Shown: positions 11,979 to 23,701, counted from the first letter of the stretch. The stretch: 64,000 nucleotides of DNA from Corinectria fuckeliana (GCA_019137255.1 WPDH01000100.1:434001-498000); one strand, 5' to 3'. Notes: generated from the letters alone by a model not told the origin. Program-made: numbers and translations.

Positions 11979-13061
11979 GGCGAAATTGGAGTTGGCGACG
12001 GGCTCGTCGCGACCAGGAAGTGCTTGGGAGACGCGGCCGGATTGGAGACCTGAGTCAGGAGCTGAAAGAAGGCGTAGAAACCCGCGAGCGCAACGATATA
12101 CTGCTTCGGGTCTCTTCCCATTCCCACAGCGAGGCAAAAGGGGGAAGAATTTACGGGGGCTTCGGCCTAGAGAAGGGTGCGTGATGGACGGACGAGGCGT
12201 CGAAGAAAGTTGGACGAGGCAGCGCAAGCTGGTTTAGTGAGGTGGAGTCTTTCGCGCATCGACGAGAGCAAAGCCTCACAAAAAAGAGGGCTGCTTGCGC
12301 TTCGGGGCGCTTCGGGGCGCTTAACAGTGGGTGCGCTGTCTACATAGTATCAGCTTATCGGGTAGCATGACGCGGCACTCGGGCTAAGTGCGGCAGAAAG
12401 GCCAAATGCGGGAAGCTGGAAAATGGGTCGACTGGCGCAGGCGCCACGCCACGTAATGGGCGGCGATGGTACTCTACATACTGTGACAATTATAGCCCGG
12501 AGAATGCGACGATGGACAGCTAACTTAGTGGATGATGCCGCACCGGACGCAGTATTGTCTTTCGATATCAACGCCAATTTCCGTTTCTAGCTGCTGTCGC
12601 TTTAGCGGCCTGCACTGCATCTGTAAGGAACGTCGCTCTGCACTTGCGATCCTACGTCTCACAACAGTAGACGACCTAAACGTCATCTCCTGGCTGTCAG
12701 CGCGTCGTCATCTCCCTCCTTCAACCACACCTTCGACATCTCAACATCTGGCGTGTCTCGGCTTGAGCCGCTTCCAGGGTATCGATAAGCAATGAGCGCG
12801 TGGATACGTCGTCTGTAATCCGACATCTCGCCCACCCCTTCCATCTCCCTCTTGTCGCTCGTTTGCAACCTCCTCGCGCCTTTGCCTCCGAGGCCACGTC
12901 CTCCGTCGCTGACGCCGCCCCCGTTGTCTTCGTCGTCGTCGTCGCACGCAGCCCGTCACACGCAGCCCGTCGCACGCCCGTTGATCGTCACCAACTTGCT
13001 TTCGCTTCTCCACCCGCTACGAGGTCGCACGCACGCACGCACGCTCGACTCCTCGACCGTC
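11979..13061. other. Divergent promoter region SF3b2 / Sly41-like
   Basis: No supported gene. A short tandem duplication of a GCGCTTCGGG unit lies at about 12297-12321. The 3' part (12,700-13,060) is C/T-rich with CGTCGT and ACGC runs (13024-13043), consistent with the 5' leader of the transporter gene. The frames open here are by-products of biased composition. Confidence 0.6.
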
Positions 13062-14725
13062 ATGGAAAAGTTCCCCGACCTCATAGACCCGCCGATGGGC
13101 GACCTCTCGCGATCTCCGAGCCCCCTCAAGCCGCCCCCGAGCTTCGCCAACGCCGGCCCGCCCCGAACCTCGGATCGCTGGCTCCCCGTGGGCGCCAACC
13201 CGTCCAAAGCCTTGGGATGGTCAGCCACTGGCCGGGGGCACTCCCGACAGAAGAGCCTTGGCGATGCCTTCCGCACCATTAGAGCCCGCAACGGCAGTGT
13301 CAGTCAGAATGCTCAGGAAATTGCCGAAGCCCTCAAGGCGCCGGTGTCTCCCAAACTCATCGTACGCCCATCCCGCATCTCGAGCTTCTATGCCTCGCTC
13401 TCTACCGTCTGGCCTCGTCCAAGATCCAAGTCCTGCGCTGACGTTGCACCGAATAGATTCTGTGCATATTGTGGTACACCTCCTCGGCGCTCACAAACAC
13501 CTCCTCCAAGTCCATCCTGAACGCCTTTGACAAGCCAGCCACCCTGACGCTTGTCCAATTCGCTTTCGTCTCCTCGCTGTGCATATCCGTTGCCAAGCTC
13601 GCCAGCGTCTTCCCTGTCCTGCGCACCAAGATATCGGCCCTCCAGTATCCTATCCGAAGGCCAACCCGGGACGTTATCATGACCACTCTCCCTCTCGCCG
13701 TCTTTCAGATTGGTGGCCACTTGTTGAGCTCGGCGGCTACATCCAAGATTCCCGTCTCCCTCGTTCACACCATCAAGGGCCTCTCGCCGCTCTTCACCGT
13801 CGTCGCCTACAGAATCGTATACGATATCAAGTACCCAACAGCGACATACCTCTCCCTCATCCCCTTGACTCTGGGTGTTATGCTGGCCTGCTCCGGGAAG
13901 ACGACCTATGGTGGTGAACTGCTAGGTGTTTTTCAAGCCCTTTTCGCCGCCATCATCTTTGTCACTCAGAACATCTTCTCCAAAAAGCTGTTCAACGAAG
14001 CTGCAATGGCTGAGGCTGAGGCCCCAGGTGTTCCGTCTAATAAACTGGACAAGCTCAACCTGCTCTGCTACTCGTCCGGCATGGCTTTCATTCTCACCAT
14101 GCCTATTTGGTTTTGGAGTGAAGGCCTGGGCCTGCTGAGGAATATCTATGAAGAGGGCTCGGTCGACCTGGTTAACGCTCCCAACTCTATGGACCACGGC
14201 CGATTGTGCGTCGAGTTTGCGTTCAACGGCATCTCCCACTTTGCGCAGAACATCCTCGCCTTTGTCCTCCTCTCCATGATCTCGCCCGTCACATACTCCG
14301 TAGCCAGTTTGATCAAGCGTGTCTTTGTCATCATCCTAGCCATCCTCTGGTTCAGGAGCCCGACGACGCCCATGCAGGCTGTGGGAATTGCTCTCACCTT
14401 CGTGGGCCTCTACCTCTACGACCGAACCAGCGAGAGCAACAAGGCCGACCGCAAGGCCCAGATGATGACGCCGAGCAATAAGGTTCCTCTGCTGCCGCTC
14501 ACCACCAACGGCATCGGTTCGTCCAACTTCGTCTCCTCACCGCGGAGTTCCGAGTTCAGCGCACACCCGTATAACGAAGGGTACCGCGCTCGCGTCTCCA
14601 TCGACAAGAAGACGGACGACAACGGTCGACGCACTCCGGCTGGTGCCAATGCAGTCTGGCTTCCTCCGGGCACGAGGCAAGAAGACACTTGGCGATCCAG
14701 TGAACGGGTCGCTAGCCGCTCCTAA
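13062..14725 (+). CDS. SLY41: Sly41-like triose-phosphate/nucleotide-sugar transporter family protein
   Basis: Exons 13062-13361 and 13457-14725 are joined by a 95-nt intron to give 522 aa. The splice restores KLI-ILCILWYTSSALTNTSSKSILN, the start of the first membrane segment. The N-terminal ~100 residues are cytosolic, Ser/Pro-rich and end with SQNAQEIAEALKAPVSPK. The rest is a TPT/DMT-fold transporter of about ten membrane helices with hallmark strings HTIKGLSPLFTV and the repeat-unit motif SPVTYSVASLIKRVFVI. The C-terminal tail is polar and Ser-rich. Yeast SLY41 suppresses loss of Ypt1 in ER-to-Golgi transport; the substrate is not established from sequence. The neighbour ORC5 converges on it. 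The family call is strong and the exact substrate unknown. Confidence 0.9.
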
Positions 14726-15174
14726 CGGGATGTTCCGCGGCTCGAGGCATGACGGCTTTGCGCGGTTTCTATTCACCTTCCACGTGCGGATCTCCTTGAT
14801 TTTACCACCGGAGCTGGGATCTTACACCCTGGTTTGGAAGGGGCAATTATCCAAACATGTAGACTATGGACTTGTTTTTATGGCATATCATTGACGACTA
14901 GGCGTTGTTTGTTAGAAAAAGAAAAAGACTGCCCCCCCGGGTGTCGGTGGGGGATTGTTCGATAACGTGTATCAATCACATGGATACGAACTGGTTTGAA
15001 CTTGGCTTGAGATAGATGAGACATGAGCGTTATTCACACCATCAAATACATGATCGGCATTGTGTGATCGGCATGTATGACTCCTTGTCGCCGTGTTGCG
15101 TGCTGCGTGATGTCTGAAAGCCCCGCTGATTTGTGTCGTATGTCAACCAGGGTCTCTGTCTAGTCGAAGGCCGC
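14726..15174. other. Convergent 3' flanks of Sly41-like and ORC5
   Basis: No gene. Contains the 3' untranslated regions of two converging genes. A C/G run at about 14930-14952 (CCCCCCCGGG, then GGTGGGGG) and an AT-rich tract near 14890-14930 are the only noticeable features. Confidence 0.55.
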
Positions 15175-16726
15175 TCACTCAATCAACCACTCTTCCACCT
15201 CGACGCCTATACTCCGTCCAATCCCGCGTATCACCTCCCAGCCGACGTTGATCCTCCATTTGCCGCCGCGGTCCATGACGTCGCCGGCACCGCCCACACG
15301 GGTGAGCAGACGCAAGCTGGCTAGGGTCGCGACGGCCATGCCCACATCGCAATCAAGGCCGGCGGCGCCTACGGCGCTACCCTCAGCCCATTCGGAGCGC
15401 ACGGCTGCGAAAATGGCCATCATGCGCTCGAGGACGAAGGCGTGCGCACCGAGCAGCTTCCGCGCGATCTTGCGGTGCTTGGTGCGCGTGGCCCCCTTTG
15501 ACGCAAAGCCCCCGCGGCGCCGTTTGCGCCCGTGGTGGTACGTCGAGAAGAGCGTGAGGTCGTGGCGCGTGGCGTTGTGTGAAGCCAAGTAGGCGGCAAG
15601 AAGGAGGAGGCGCGCGGTCGTCGGGAGGAGGTTGGTGAGGTCTGTCGTCGGGACTGGGACGGGCTTGGCGGCGCCGGTGGTGGCTTCGCCCGGGCGGACC
15701 GACACGATGCTGGGGTTCAGTATCGACTCATCCTGGAAGTGGACCCTGGCGGCGATGAGCAGCTTGGAGAACTCTTTGGGGGCATGCGTTCCGGCGACGA
15801 CGGGCGCTGTGAACCGCGGCCAGAGAGCGTGGCAGCTGTGGCGGAACGAGGGCAGCGTGCGCGAGGCGGATTTTGTGAGGGAGTCGTGGACGGCCGCGCA
15901 GTAGCGGGTCCAGAGGTCGGCGGTTTCTTGCTGAGAGGCGCCCGTGATGGCGTCCGGGGGTGTGAGGGAGAGGATTCGCACGAAGTCGGCTTTGGCGTAG
16001 GGGGGGAACTGAAGCGCGGCCGAAGACGGAGAGCGGAGGAAGCCGGCGGGAGGCGAGGTGACGACGAAGACGCAGGTGAGGCATGGGATCTAGGTTGGGC
16101 ATCAGCGTTAGTTTCCCCGGAGCATCGGAATGGCCTTGGGTCGAAGGTGTCCCAGAGAAAAGAGAGCTAGCTCACCATCTCAGACAGCCTCGCCAGGGCT
16201 GCGAGCAGCGTCGGCGGCGCATCCTTCTGACGATCCACGGCATCCAGCACGAGTACGAAGCGCCAACGCGGGTCCCTCGTCGGATACTTCAACATCTTGA
16301 CAAGCTCGACCGTCAACTGCGCCAACGACTCGCACCGCCGCGGCACGTCCTCCCACTGCAGCGCATCCGCAACGGCGCCGACGATGCGCTCAAACAGATG
16401 CCGCCCCGTGACACACTGCACCGAGTTGACCACGGCCGCGGCCAGCGACGTGTGCTTCACCAGCTGCGAGAGGAGCTGTTCGACTATGACCGACTTGCCT
16501 GTTGCGGACGTGCCGTGGACGACGAGGTTGCGACATGGTGCGGCTTCGGGCTGGGAGGTAGTAAGTAGGTCAACAGATGAACTAGACGAATGATTCAAAG
16601 TTTCGGTGCGCTGCGACGTACGTGGAGGAGCGTTGCGAGAGACCGGATCTGGCGCTCGCGGCACGGGAATGTCTGCAGCAACGGCGTAAGAATTATCTCG
16701 TCCGGGAGGCTGAAGAGGGATGTCAT
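15175..16726 (-). CDS. ORC5: Origin recognition complex subunit 5
   Basis: Three exons, 16726-16622, 16550-16176 and 16089-15175, with introns of 71 and 86 nt, all phase 0, give 464 aa. The protein begins MTSLFSLPDEIILTPLLQ, followed by a Walker A motif GTSATGKS (48-55) and a Walker-B-like RFVLVLD (132-138) where the usual DE is DAVD, as expected for ORC5, which binds ATP but is not the main ATPase. Exon 3 begins IPCLTCVFVVTSPP and ends in the ORC5 C-terminal winged-helix region (LASLRLLTRVGG...GWEVIRGIGRSIG). It is one of six ORC subunits that load MCM helicase at origins. An ACGCGT box lies 80 bp before the ATG (16806-16811). The identification is firm. Confidence 0.93.
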
Positions 16727-17065
16727 GGCCGTGTGCCTTTTCCGTCCGCCTCCTCGTTTGTGGTCGAATTGGGCGTCTTGGAGGCTGTGGTAGAGTCGCT
16801 GGGAGACGCGTTTGGCGCGTCTGGACATACTTACGTCACTCGGGAAAATACCGGCCTGGATGTAACGCACAGACCGAAGGTCACTAATTACAGGTATAAG
16901 GAATAAACTGAATTGTGGGTTGTAATATTTACTCGTTTCAACAATTCGTAATACTGAGGGTATTACTCTATATATACACAGCTCCTTGTGATGCCTGTAC
17001 TCGAAATGCAGCCTGTTTTCCCGACCCAGAACCATGCATTCACCGTGACGCCTTTCCAATGCTAA
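16727..17065. promoter_or_regulatory. ORC5 promoter with ACGCGT and TTTGGCGC boxes
   Basis: The 339 bases between the Mms22 stop and the ORC5 start contain ACGCGT at 16806-16811 immediately followed by TTTGGCGC (16811-16818). ACGCGT is the MluI cell-cycle box bound by MBF in yeasts, and TTTSSCGC is the E2F consensus. Both sit about 80-95 bp before the ORC5 ATG. That they act in S-phase control is inference; such hexamers also occur by chance elsewhere in the window. Confidence 0.4.
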
Positions 17066-20000
17066 TCAAAATAGAACGCTCATGCAATGTCTCGCAGGGT
17101 GTGATGGCCCTCCAAACACCTTCTTAGACCAGTCGTTCCACCGCCCCGTCTCTTGATGCAAATCCTCCACCAGCTCCTGCAGATCCCACACGGGTTCATC
17201 CGACCCCTGACCCGATTGGGTCGACCCTGGGCCTTTCCCAGGCGCCTGGATCGTCAACTTGTTCCCCGTGACGATCCAATTCTTGCGTACATCTCTGACG
17301 ATGTTATCTGTAAAACTTTTGACGTGGGTATCGAATTCTGTTGTATCGACTGTGGGTCGGCGCATGCCTGACAAGAGAAGGCTTGCGTCTAGAGAGTAAT
17401 CTGCAACGTCGAGGACGTTTTCGATGTAAGCCTCAGCAGTTTCGATGCCACCGCTTACGTATTTGAGTATCTGGGAGATTTCATTCCATGCCACGGACGG
17501 CGTTTGTGACATAGACAGGGCATGGAAGGGCGGCCATAGCTCATTGACCATCGACAGCACCTGCCTAAGCACATGCACTTGCTCCTCTGCCAAGGGCTCA
17601 TTGTTCTGGCGAAGGTGTTCCATCCCACCGACGACAGCCTTGACAGTGACGAGCAGATACGGCAGGTCTTTTTCCGTCAATTCGTGTGGGACGACATGGC
17701 GGTTCAACAACACCCGCAGAACTTCCACGTACACGTCAAGCAGCGGGAACGCTGAGCTTTCAAGAAACGATGCACGGATGATAGCGGGGAGCATCTTGCC
17801 AAGGACGAACGCCGAGATTCCCGGGTTCTTCATGCCTCTGTGCAGCAGCTTAACCTCGTCCCTCAGCTTGTCATTTGTGAGCGAAATTTTGAAATTGGCC
17901 ACCAGGAAGAAGAAGAGCTGGTGGGCAACCCTGGGATCGCCCTCGCTCAGCCGCAGTCCGTACGAGAGCATGCCGGCCACCTGAAGCTGCGGGTCCTGGA
18001 TCGAGGGCGAATATTCCTTGTTGATTTGGTAGAAGAAATCGTCAACCTTGCAGATCTCCGAACCATGAGCCTTGATGAGGGCGATGATATCTCGGATGAA
18101 AGCAACATAGCTAGGGTGATCTGATGCATCTTGGGCGACCGTTTGTAGGTCCCTTTTGATCTGCTCCATCGCCGCCTTCAGCGACTTCGAATGCTCTGAC
18201 GCGAGAACCTTCTTCAGGGCCGGCCCAGCATCTGCGTGACATCTTCGCATCCAAGATATGGCAAATTCGAACATGTCCCGGTTTGCGTTGTAGTCTGGGT
18301 TGATTGCGAGCCCGATGGCTGCTTCAGGGATGAAATCCTTTCCATGCCGTTGCAGCTCCTGTGCAAGCTGATTCTCGTATGCTAGGTATTTGCGTGGTTT
18401 GACCATGGCTAAAGCCCACACTTCGGAGATGGTGAACCCGGCGTCGTTGAAGTCATCAAAGTCGTGTTTGAAGAGAGTTGCAATGAACAAGACCAGGTAC
18501 TTGCGCTGTTCAAGACTGATCTTGGCGGGAGCGTCTTCAAAGAGTCCATACTTGCCAGCCTTGAACATGTCGGAGAGTCGCAGGGCACCGCCATTTATCA
18601 GCCTCACGCCAAGTCTCGCCGAGAGAGTAACCGCCAGTTCTGTGCACTGCAGCTTTGCAATCGCCGCCAGCGCACCAAGTTCTTTACCTCTACCTCCGGA
18701 GATGGCACACCTTGCCATTGAGAAGAAACTACTGGATAGGTCATGATCGACCACCAGAAGGGCATCGTCGGCCTGTGCGGAGTTCAGAATTTGGCTCTCG
18801 CTTTGTTGGCTTTCCTCGTCATCCTTAAACTTGTCTACTCGAGACAGGAAGATCTCCAGAGTAGCCAAGGATGCTTGAAGGACAGACCAGCTGAGCTGCG
18901 GAGGGCACACAGAGAAGTGTCTGAATACCTGTTGTAATTGGAGGGTGTTCAATGCGAACGTGGCAGCTTCCAAGTCCGCTGCATGCTTCATGACATCCAG
19001 AGAGGCGGTGACAGAGAATTGAACGACATCCATCACAGCAGCCCTGTTCAAGGCCACCATAGCGTCAACTGTCTCTGTACTGATCGTGTTGCTAGCGTCT
19101 TTAGACAGCAACAAGAACTGCTGGTGCATATCCGAGGCCACCGAATCAAACTGATGCATGATTGACTTGAAGAAAGTGTTCCTCCACTGCGCGAATGGCT
19201 TGAATGAGGTTGTTGCTTCTCCGGAAGTAATGATGAAATTGGCCAATTGCTTCCACGCACGCAGGTTAATCAAGCACGCCTCCTTGTGTGAGCTCGCTGG
19301 GGCGACAAGCCGCTCGATGAGATGAGCTCCAGGCCGCAAATCAGGCGGTGATGCCCAGAACAAGGTGCAAAGAAGATCGTGGTGGTTCCTCAACGCCGCT
19401 AGATCTCGCTCATGAACGATCTGTTCCTTGAGATGTTGTCGGTTGTGATTTGGCATAGTGCGAGCAACCAGGTTGCGAATGTCGTTTAGCGACCCAACGT
19501 CGTTGAGCTTTTTGATGCTCAAGGCTATGAGCTTGAGAAATATGTGAAAACATCTGTCCTCTTTTTCAACAACCAGAGATGGGCTGCCGCCAAGCTCGTC
19601 GAGGAACCTTGGAGACCTGAACACCTCTTCATTGCGGAGATGGGCAAGGTTTTGAGACCCAAAGAAGTCAAAGATGACGCCAACCACTGCCACACATTTG
19701 CGCCATCCCCATTGCTGAACGAGATAATGGCATCGTCCGACCAACGCGCGACAGTAGCTGTTGAAGCTGGGAGACTGACGTCCATTCTCCTTGTAAAGCT
19801 GGAAAACCTTCTTCAGCAGCTTTTGGGGCAGTGCCCAGCCATCGACAGAGGCATCGTGCCTACTACCTGCAACGATCATTCCCTTCTCGTTGAACTCGGT
19901 GAGAGGAAGTAGAGTGAACATACTCCACCAAAGTCGCTCGTGCTCTTGTGCATCCGAACTTGTCACAGCTTCTGGAGTAGCCATGACAGAATACGCAACA

Positions 20001-23000
20001 TCCCAGAAGGACGTCCGTGGAATGCGGGCGTGCCCCAACACCTTCATCACAGCCACCCATGAATGAAGAATAGGCGCATCATCCCGCAGTCCCCTCTCTC
20101 GGCATCGTGTATCGTGAAGTAGGCGCTTATATGTCTCCGTCACTTGATCCAGTCCGGTCATTAGGAGAGAGGAAATTGCTGTCTTTGCTAGGTCTTTAAT
20201 CAGATCCTCAATATGGAATTGCTCGCCTACCAAGGTGGTGTTGTTTCGGCAGATCCTCAAATTCAAAAAGGCAATAATGAGTAAGTGATCGTATACGCGG
20301 GCGATCAGGCCGCAGCGGGGTTTTGTGCTGGGGGCGCTCTGGCTCAAGAGTGTTTTGATGCGTCCGTTGAAGCCTCGGAGCACTTCGGTCGCTCTACACA
20401 CAAACGACTTCGCACTGGTTGGTTCGATGAGGCTAAGAGAATCCAACGCATACTTGGTGATAAAAGCCGCACCATCGAGGGCCGATAGGGAGCTTGAGGA
20501 AAATTCATTTGCCGAGGTACATTCGAGCTGCTCTGCAATGAAATCGAGAAGGACTCCCATTTCAGAAGAAACCTGAGCATCCCATGGGCCCCATCTGAGA
20601 GTTTTGTCACCGAGATTGAATGCTGAACGAGGCCGCAGGTCCAAAATAATCTTCTGGTAATAGGTATTGCTGAACACCGTTTCAAGGGCACCACTGCCAA
20701 TCAACGTGGACTCGTGGAAGTAGACATGGGAGTCAAGTGGGAAAGCCTCAAAGTGATGGGTGTACTGAGTTCCATATTGTCCGAGTCCTCGAAGCCTTCC
20801 TCGCTCTGTGTCCACTTGAGCCGGTTCTGGTACCGGGGTAGCTGCAATGGGGATGGGGTCATTTGCTCGACTATATTGCGGCGCTTCGATGTCGACCTGC
20901 TGCGGTTTGGTCCTTTTCCGATATCGAGATTTGCGCTGATCAAACTCCTGTGGTTTCACGATACGCAGAGGCACGGGATTGTCCTCTGGCGGAGGACTGG
21001 CCGGAGATTCAGCCTCGGTTGCATTCTCACTGAAAGCCAGAATGCTCGAGTTTGATAAATCCTCACGTTGATTGCGGTAGAGGCGATCGAGGCGTCTTTT
21101 TGTTGCATTAAAGCGGTAGTTGCCCGTCTGGTCTGTCTCATTCATTTCCAACTGAGCCGGCCGTGCAGCACCTGAGCTAGATCGGTTAAGGTGCCCACTC
21201 GTCCGCGGACGCTGCCTCGCCATGGATGCCTGCGAGGTTTTGTCGGGCTGGAAGCTGAGAGTTCCTCCATTTGTGGTATGTCTGACCAATCGGCGGGGTG
21301 CTGCCGAGGAGGGTGGCGGCCGACGTTGTTGGAGTCTCGAGATGTTCAGAGATGCTTCGCTCAAGGGTTTCTTTTGTGGTATTTGCTTCGTTTTTCTTTG
21401 CTTTCTCACAGCAGAAACAGACTGCCTCTGTGGAATGAACCCCGCCCTCCAGTTGCTAAGAACGGATGCAGCGTCAACATGGTCTTCCCGAGTACCAAGA
21501 CTGATCGACTTCTTGCCAGGGCTAGATCTTCCCATGTCTTGACGTCGATTGGCAGCTCGAGCAGCAATCTTAAGGAAACGAGGAGCATCTGGTTTGATAA
21601 CGTCCAGAATGCTAAGAGGCGGAGGCGCCACCAGTCTGTTGGGATTTTGCGAGCGACGTTCATTTCCGCTCTTTGTTTTTCGCCCTAATGTGGACTTTCG
21701 ATATTGCTTCTTCACCAGTTCTCTTGCCGATGATGGCATAGCCTGAGACCCACTGAGCATGCTCGTAATTCTAGGTTGACGCGGCAGCTTCGAAGACATA
21801 GGTTTCCGTTGTTTAGCTATATTTTTTGGTCGGTTTAGGGTGCCACTGAACGATTCGGATAACTTCAATTGACGTTTTCTTCCTGGTAGCATGAAGTCAA
21901 TCCGATCATCTTCAACCACTGAAGCCCCATCGTCTGACGATAGTGCTTCGGTGATCGTCATCGAGTCCGGGTCTTCCTGGAGCACAAGTCTGGTTTGGTT
22001 ATGAAAGACATCATCAGTGGTCCTCTGTCGTGGGGCAGGTATATCGTCATCCGAGTCCTCAAAGAAGACCTGGGTTGCTGTGGAAGCTCGGGGTGTAGCA
22101 TGTCGTATCTGAGCGACGCCACGCCTCTGCTCTCGTTCTGGAGAACGATCTGCCAGTCGCTTGTGAGCATCCTTCTGGGTTTTCGCTCGGCCAGCTTGCT
22201 GATCCAGCCGAAGCCACGATGCTGGGAGCACACCCCTGATGCGGCGACTAACTGTGTGCACAATCTCAGAACCACTGCCAGACTCTGACTGAGACGCGGA
22301 ACATTCATCATCTGACACTGCAACAGGCTCTTGCCGGGCAAGTTCATCTTCTGAGTCAGTATCGATAACCAGATGCCGCGGTGCAGAAGGCGTCGTCGAT
22401 TGGTGAGCGGGTCGATAGCCTGATGGTAGCGTGGAAGATCGCAATCGTGGCGACTGAGGCTCGACAATCTCAGGCTCAGGTCGTTCTGGGCTTCGTCTCG
22501 AGTTGCGTTGCGCCGCGGGAGAGTCGGAAGGCCCTGGCACCAGTCTAAAATTGAATGCGGGCTCCAGCGGGTCGCTGTCGACAATGTCGTGTCTCTTTCG
22601 TTTCCGAATCGCCGAATGAGGAGTGGAACTCTTTCGCTTAGTAGCCCTCTTGGGAAGTGACCGTGGTTGCTGCTTGAGTAGATCTGACAAAGCAGGAAGA
22701 TCTTCGCCGGCCAGGCTCGTACTGTCAGTATCGTCTGTTGAGCTGACTTGGCTGCTTGGCCCAGCGCGATCATTCATAGGTGACGTCTTGGGTGGTGAGG
22801 GCGAGGGTGAGGGAACGGCAAGGTTATCCATACCATCCAAGAAGTCTTCCAGGTCGTTCAGTTGGCTTTCGTCGGAAACCTCCGGCAATATCGCCTCTTG
22901 GCTGTCGTCTTCGAAGTCTTTATCTTGCGAAGTCTGCGAAGCCTGTTGCCGTCTCCGTCTCTCAGCCTCCAGAGCCATTCTCAAGGGCCGGACTCCATTC

Positions 23001-23701
23001 TCCCTGAGCAAGCTGCTATACTGAGCATTCTCAAGTAGGTAGGGGTGTTCTTGAATCGGTTTCCGAGGTCGAAGTGACCGCTCGAAGCGAACGGCTGCTT
23101 GCCTATCTGCGGTAAGGCCAAGCTCCTGGCTTTGCACGAGAAGCGAGTGGGCTTCATCGGGCAAGGAAATCGACGGCGCAATACTCGGATCGACACGGGG
23201 AGCTTGTAGTGGTGGGGAAGAAGGCTCAGCATAGCTCCTAGATATCTCGTCCTGGCCCCCGGGTTGTTGATGATCCTCGTTCGGCGGCTGAGAGTCGAAG
23301 TCTGCTGTGGCGTTTCGAGGGGTTGAGAGAAAATCGACCGGGGTAAATTCAGGATCGTGTGAGGCGGAGGACAATGGCGATAAAAGTGGCGAGGGCAGCG
23401 GTGAGGATAGTGGTGAGGATTCGAGTACAAGTGGTCGTCGTGATGCCATCGTCGGCTGACGGGGGGTCACCTCTGTCGGGAGGATGGGTGCTTCGTATTC
23501 CTGGGAGTCGGGGACGTCCCATATATCCTCCACCTTCTCCTCCTGCCTTTGTTGTAGATTACTCTTACTGTAGCCGGCCTGGCTAATCGTCGTCGTCGTC
23601 GTCGTTGGAGAAAAGTTGGGCATAGTGGCCATTTCCTGGCTATCGAAACCATCTTCGTCCTCCGAATCCGGGACTTCTCCCAGCTCCTGCCAGTTGACCA
23701 T
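17066..23701 (-). CDS. MMS22: Mus7/Mms22 family DNA repair protein
   Basis: A single exon encodes 2,211 aa. The N-terminal ~950 residues look disordered and charged, with repeated acidic PDSE/DSQE motifs (EVPDSEDEDGFDSQE, DVPDSQEYE) and many Ser-Pro sites. The conserved Mus7/Mms22 region begins near GRLRGLGQYGTQYTHHFEAFPLD and continues as a long helical repeat region. Yeast Mms22 and fission yeast Mus7 are linked to the Rtt101/Cul4-type ubiquitin ligase and to repair of stalled or broken replication forks; a nuclear role is expected here. A (CGT)n run at 23584-23604 encodes the Thr stretch near the N-terminus. It lies head-to-tail with ORC5. Length is in line with other filamentous fungal members. 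Confidence 0.88.
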   Translation of the reverse strand: MVNWQELGEVPDSEDEDGFDSQEMATMPNFSPTTTTTTISQAGYSKSNLQQRQEEKVEDIWDVPDSQEYEAPILPTEVTPRQPTMASRRPLVLESSPLSSPLPSPLLSPLSSASHDPEFTPVDFLSTPRNATADFDSQPPNEDHQQPGGQDEISRSYAEPSSPPLQAPRVDPSIAPSISLPDEAHSLLVQSQELGLTADRQAAVRFERSLRPRKPIQEHPYLLENAQYSSLLRENGVRPLRMALEAERRRRQQASQTSQDKDFEDDSQEAILPEVSDESQLNDLEDFLDGMDNLAVPSPSPSPPKTSPMNDRAGPSSQVSSTDDTDSTSLAGEDLPALSDLLKQQPRSLPKRATKRKSSTPHSAIRKRKRHDIVDSDPLEPAFNFRLVPGPSDSPAAQRNSRRSPERPEPEIVEPQSPRLRSSTLPSGYRPAHQSTTPSAPRHLVIDTDSEDELARQEPVAVSDDECSASQSESGSGSEIVHTVSRRIRGVLPASWLRLDQQAGRAKTQKDAHKRLADRSPEREQRRGVAQIRHATPRASTATQVFFEDSDDDIPAPRQRTTDDVFHNQTRLVLQEDPDSMTITEALSSDDGASVVEDDRIDFMLPGRKRQLKLSESFSGTLNRPKNIAKQRKPMSSKLPRQPRITSMLSGSQAMPSSARELVKKQYRKSTLGRKTKSGNERRSQNPNRLVAPPPLSILDVIKPDAPRFLKIAARAANRRQDMGRSSPGKKSISLGTREDHVDAASVLSNWRAGFIPQRQSVSAVRKQRKTKQIPQKKPLSEASLNISRLQQRRPPPSSAAPRRLVRHTTNGGTLSFQPDKTSQASMARQRPRTSGHLNRSSSGAARPAQLEMNETDQTGNYRFNATKRRLDRLYRNQREDLSNSSILAFSENATEAESPASPPPEDNPVPLRIVKPQEFDQRKSRYRKRTKPQQVDIEAPQYSRANDPIPIAATPVPEPAQVDTERGRLRGLGQYGTQYTHHFEAFPLDSHVYFHESTLIGSGALETVFSNTYYQKIILDLRPRSAFNLGDKTLRWGPWDAQVSSEMGVLLDFIAEQLECTSANEFSSSSLSALDGAAFITKYALDSLSLIEPTSAKSFVCRATEVLRGFNGRIKTLLSQSAPSTKPRCGLIARVYDHLLIIAFLNLRICRNNTTLVGEQFHIEDLIKDLAKTAISSLLMTGLDQVTETYKRLLHDTRCRERGLRDDAPILHSWVAVMKVLGHARIPRTSFWDVAYSVMATPEAVTSSDAQEHERLWWSMFTLLPLTEFNEKGMIVAGSRHDASVDGWALPQKLLKKVFQLYKENGRQSPSFNSYCRALVGRCHYLVQQWGWRKCVAVVGVIFDFFGSQNLAHLRNEEVFRSPRFLDELGGSPSLVVEKEDRCFHIFLKLIALSIKKLNDVGSLNDIRNLVARTMPNHNRQHLKEQIVHERDLAALRNHHDLLCTLFWASPPDLRPGAHLIERLVAPASSHKEACLINLRAWKQLANFIITSGEATTSFKPFAQWRNTFFKSIMHQFDSVASDMHQQFLLLSKDASNTISTETVDAMVALNRAAVMDVVQFSVTASLDVMKHAADLEAATFALNTLQLQQVFRHFSVCPPQLSWSVLQASLATLEIFLSRVDKFKDDEESQQSESQILNSAQADDALLVVDHDLSSSFFSMARCAISGGRGKELGALAAIAKLQCTELAVTLSARLGVRLINGGALRLSDMFKAGKYGLFEDAPAKISLEQRKYLVLFIATLFKHDFDDFNDAGFTISEVWALAMVKPRKYLAYENQLAQELQRHGKDFIPEAAIGLAINPDYNANRDMFEFAISWMRRCHADAGPALKKVLASEHSKSLKAAMEQIKRDLQTVAQDASDHPSYVAFIRDIIALIKAHGSEICKVDDFFYQINKEYSPSIQDPQLQVAGMLSYGLRLSEGDPRVAHQLFFFLVANFKISLTNDKLRDEVKLLHRGMKNPGISAFVLGKMLPAIIRASFLESSAFPLLDVYVEVLRVLLNRHVVPHELTEKDLPYLLVTVKAVVGGMEHLRQNNEPLAEEQVHVLRQVLSMVNELWPPFHALSMSQTPSVAWNEISQILKYVSGGIETAEAYIENVLDVADYSLDASLLLSGMRRPTVDTTEFDTHVKSFTDNIVRDVRKNWIVTGNKLTIQAPGKGPGSTQSGQGSDEPVWDLQELVEDLHQETGRWNDWSKKVFGGPSHPARHCMSVLF

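Noticed and set aside
10711..12237. A 508-codon plus-strand frame opposite SF3b2
   Set aside because: It runs antisense through the conserved DUF382/PSP coding region and its first exon. GC-rich codon bias opens such shadow frames. It has no domain and no leader.
16570..17059. Longer upstream frame giving ORC5 an N-terminal extension (from ~17059)
   Set aside because: The ORC5 start MTSLFSLPDEI at 16726 matches the family beginning; the upstream part overlaps the promoter and has no conservation features.
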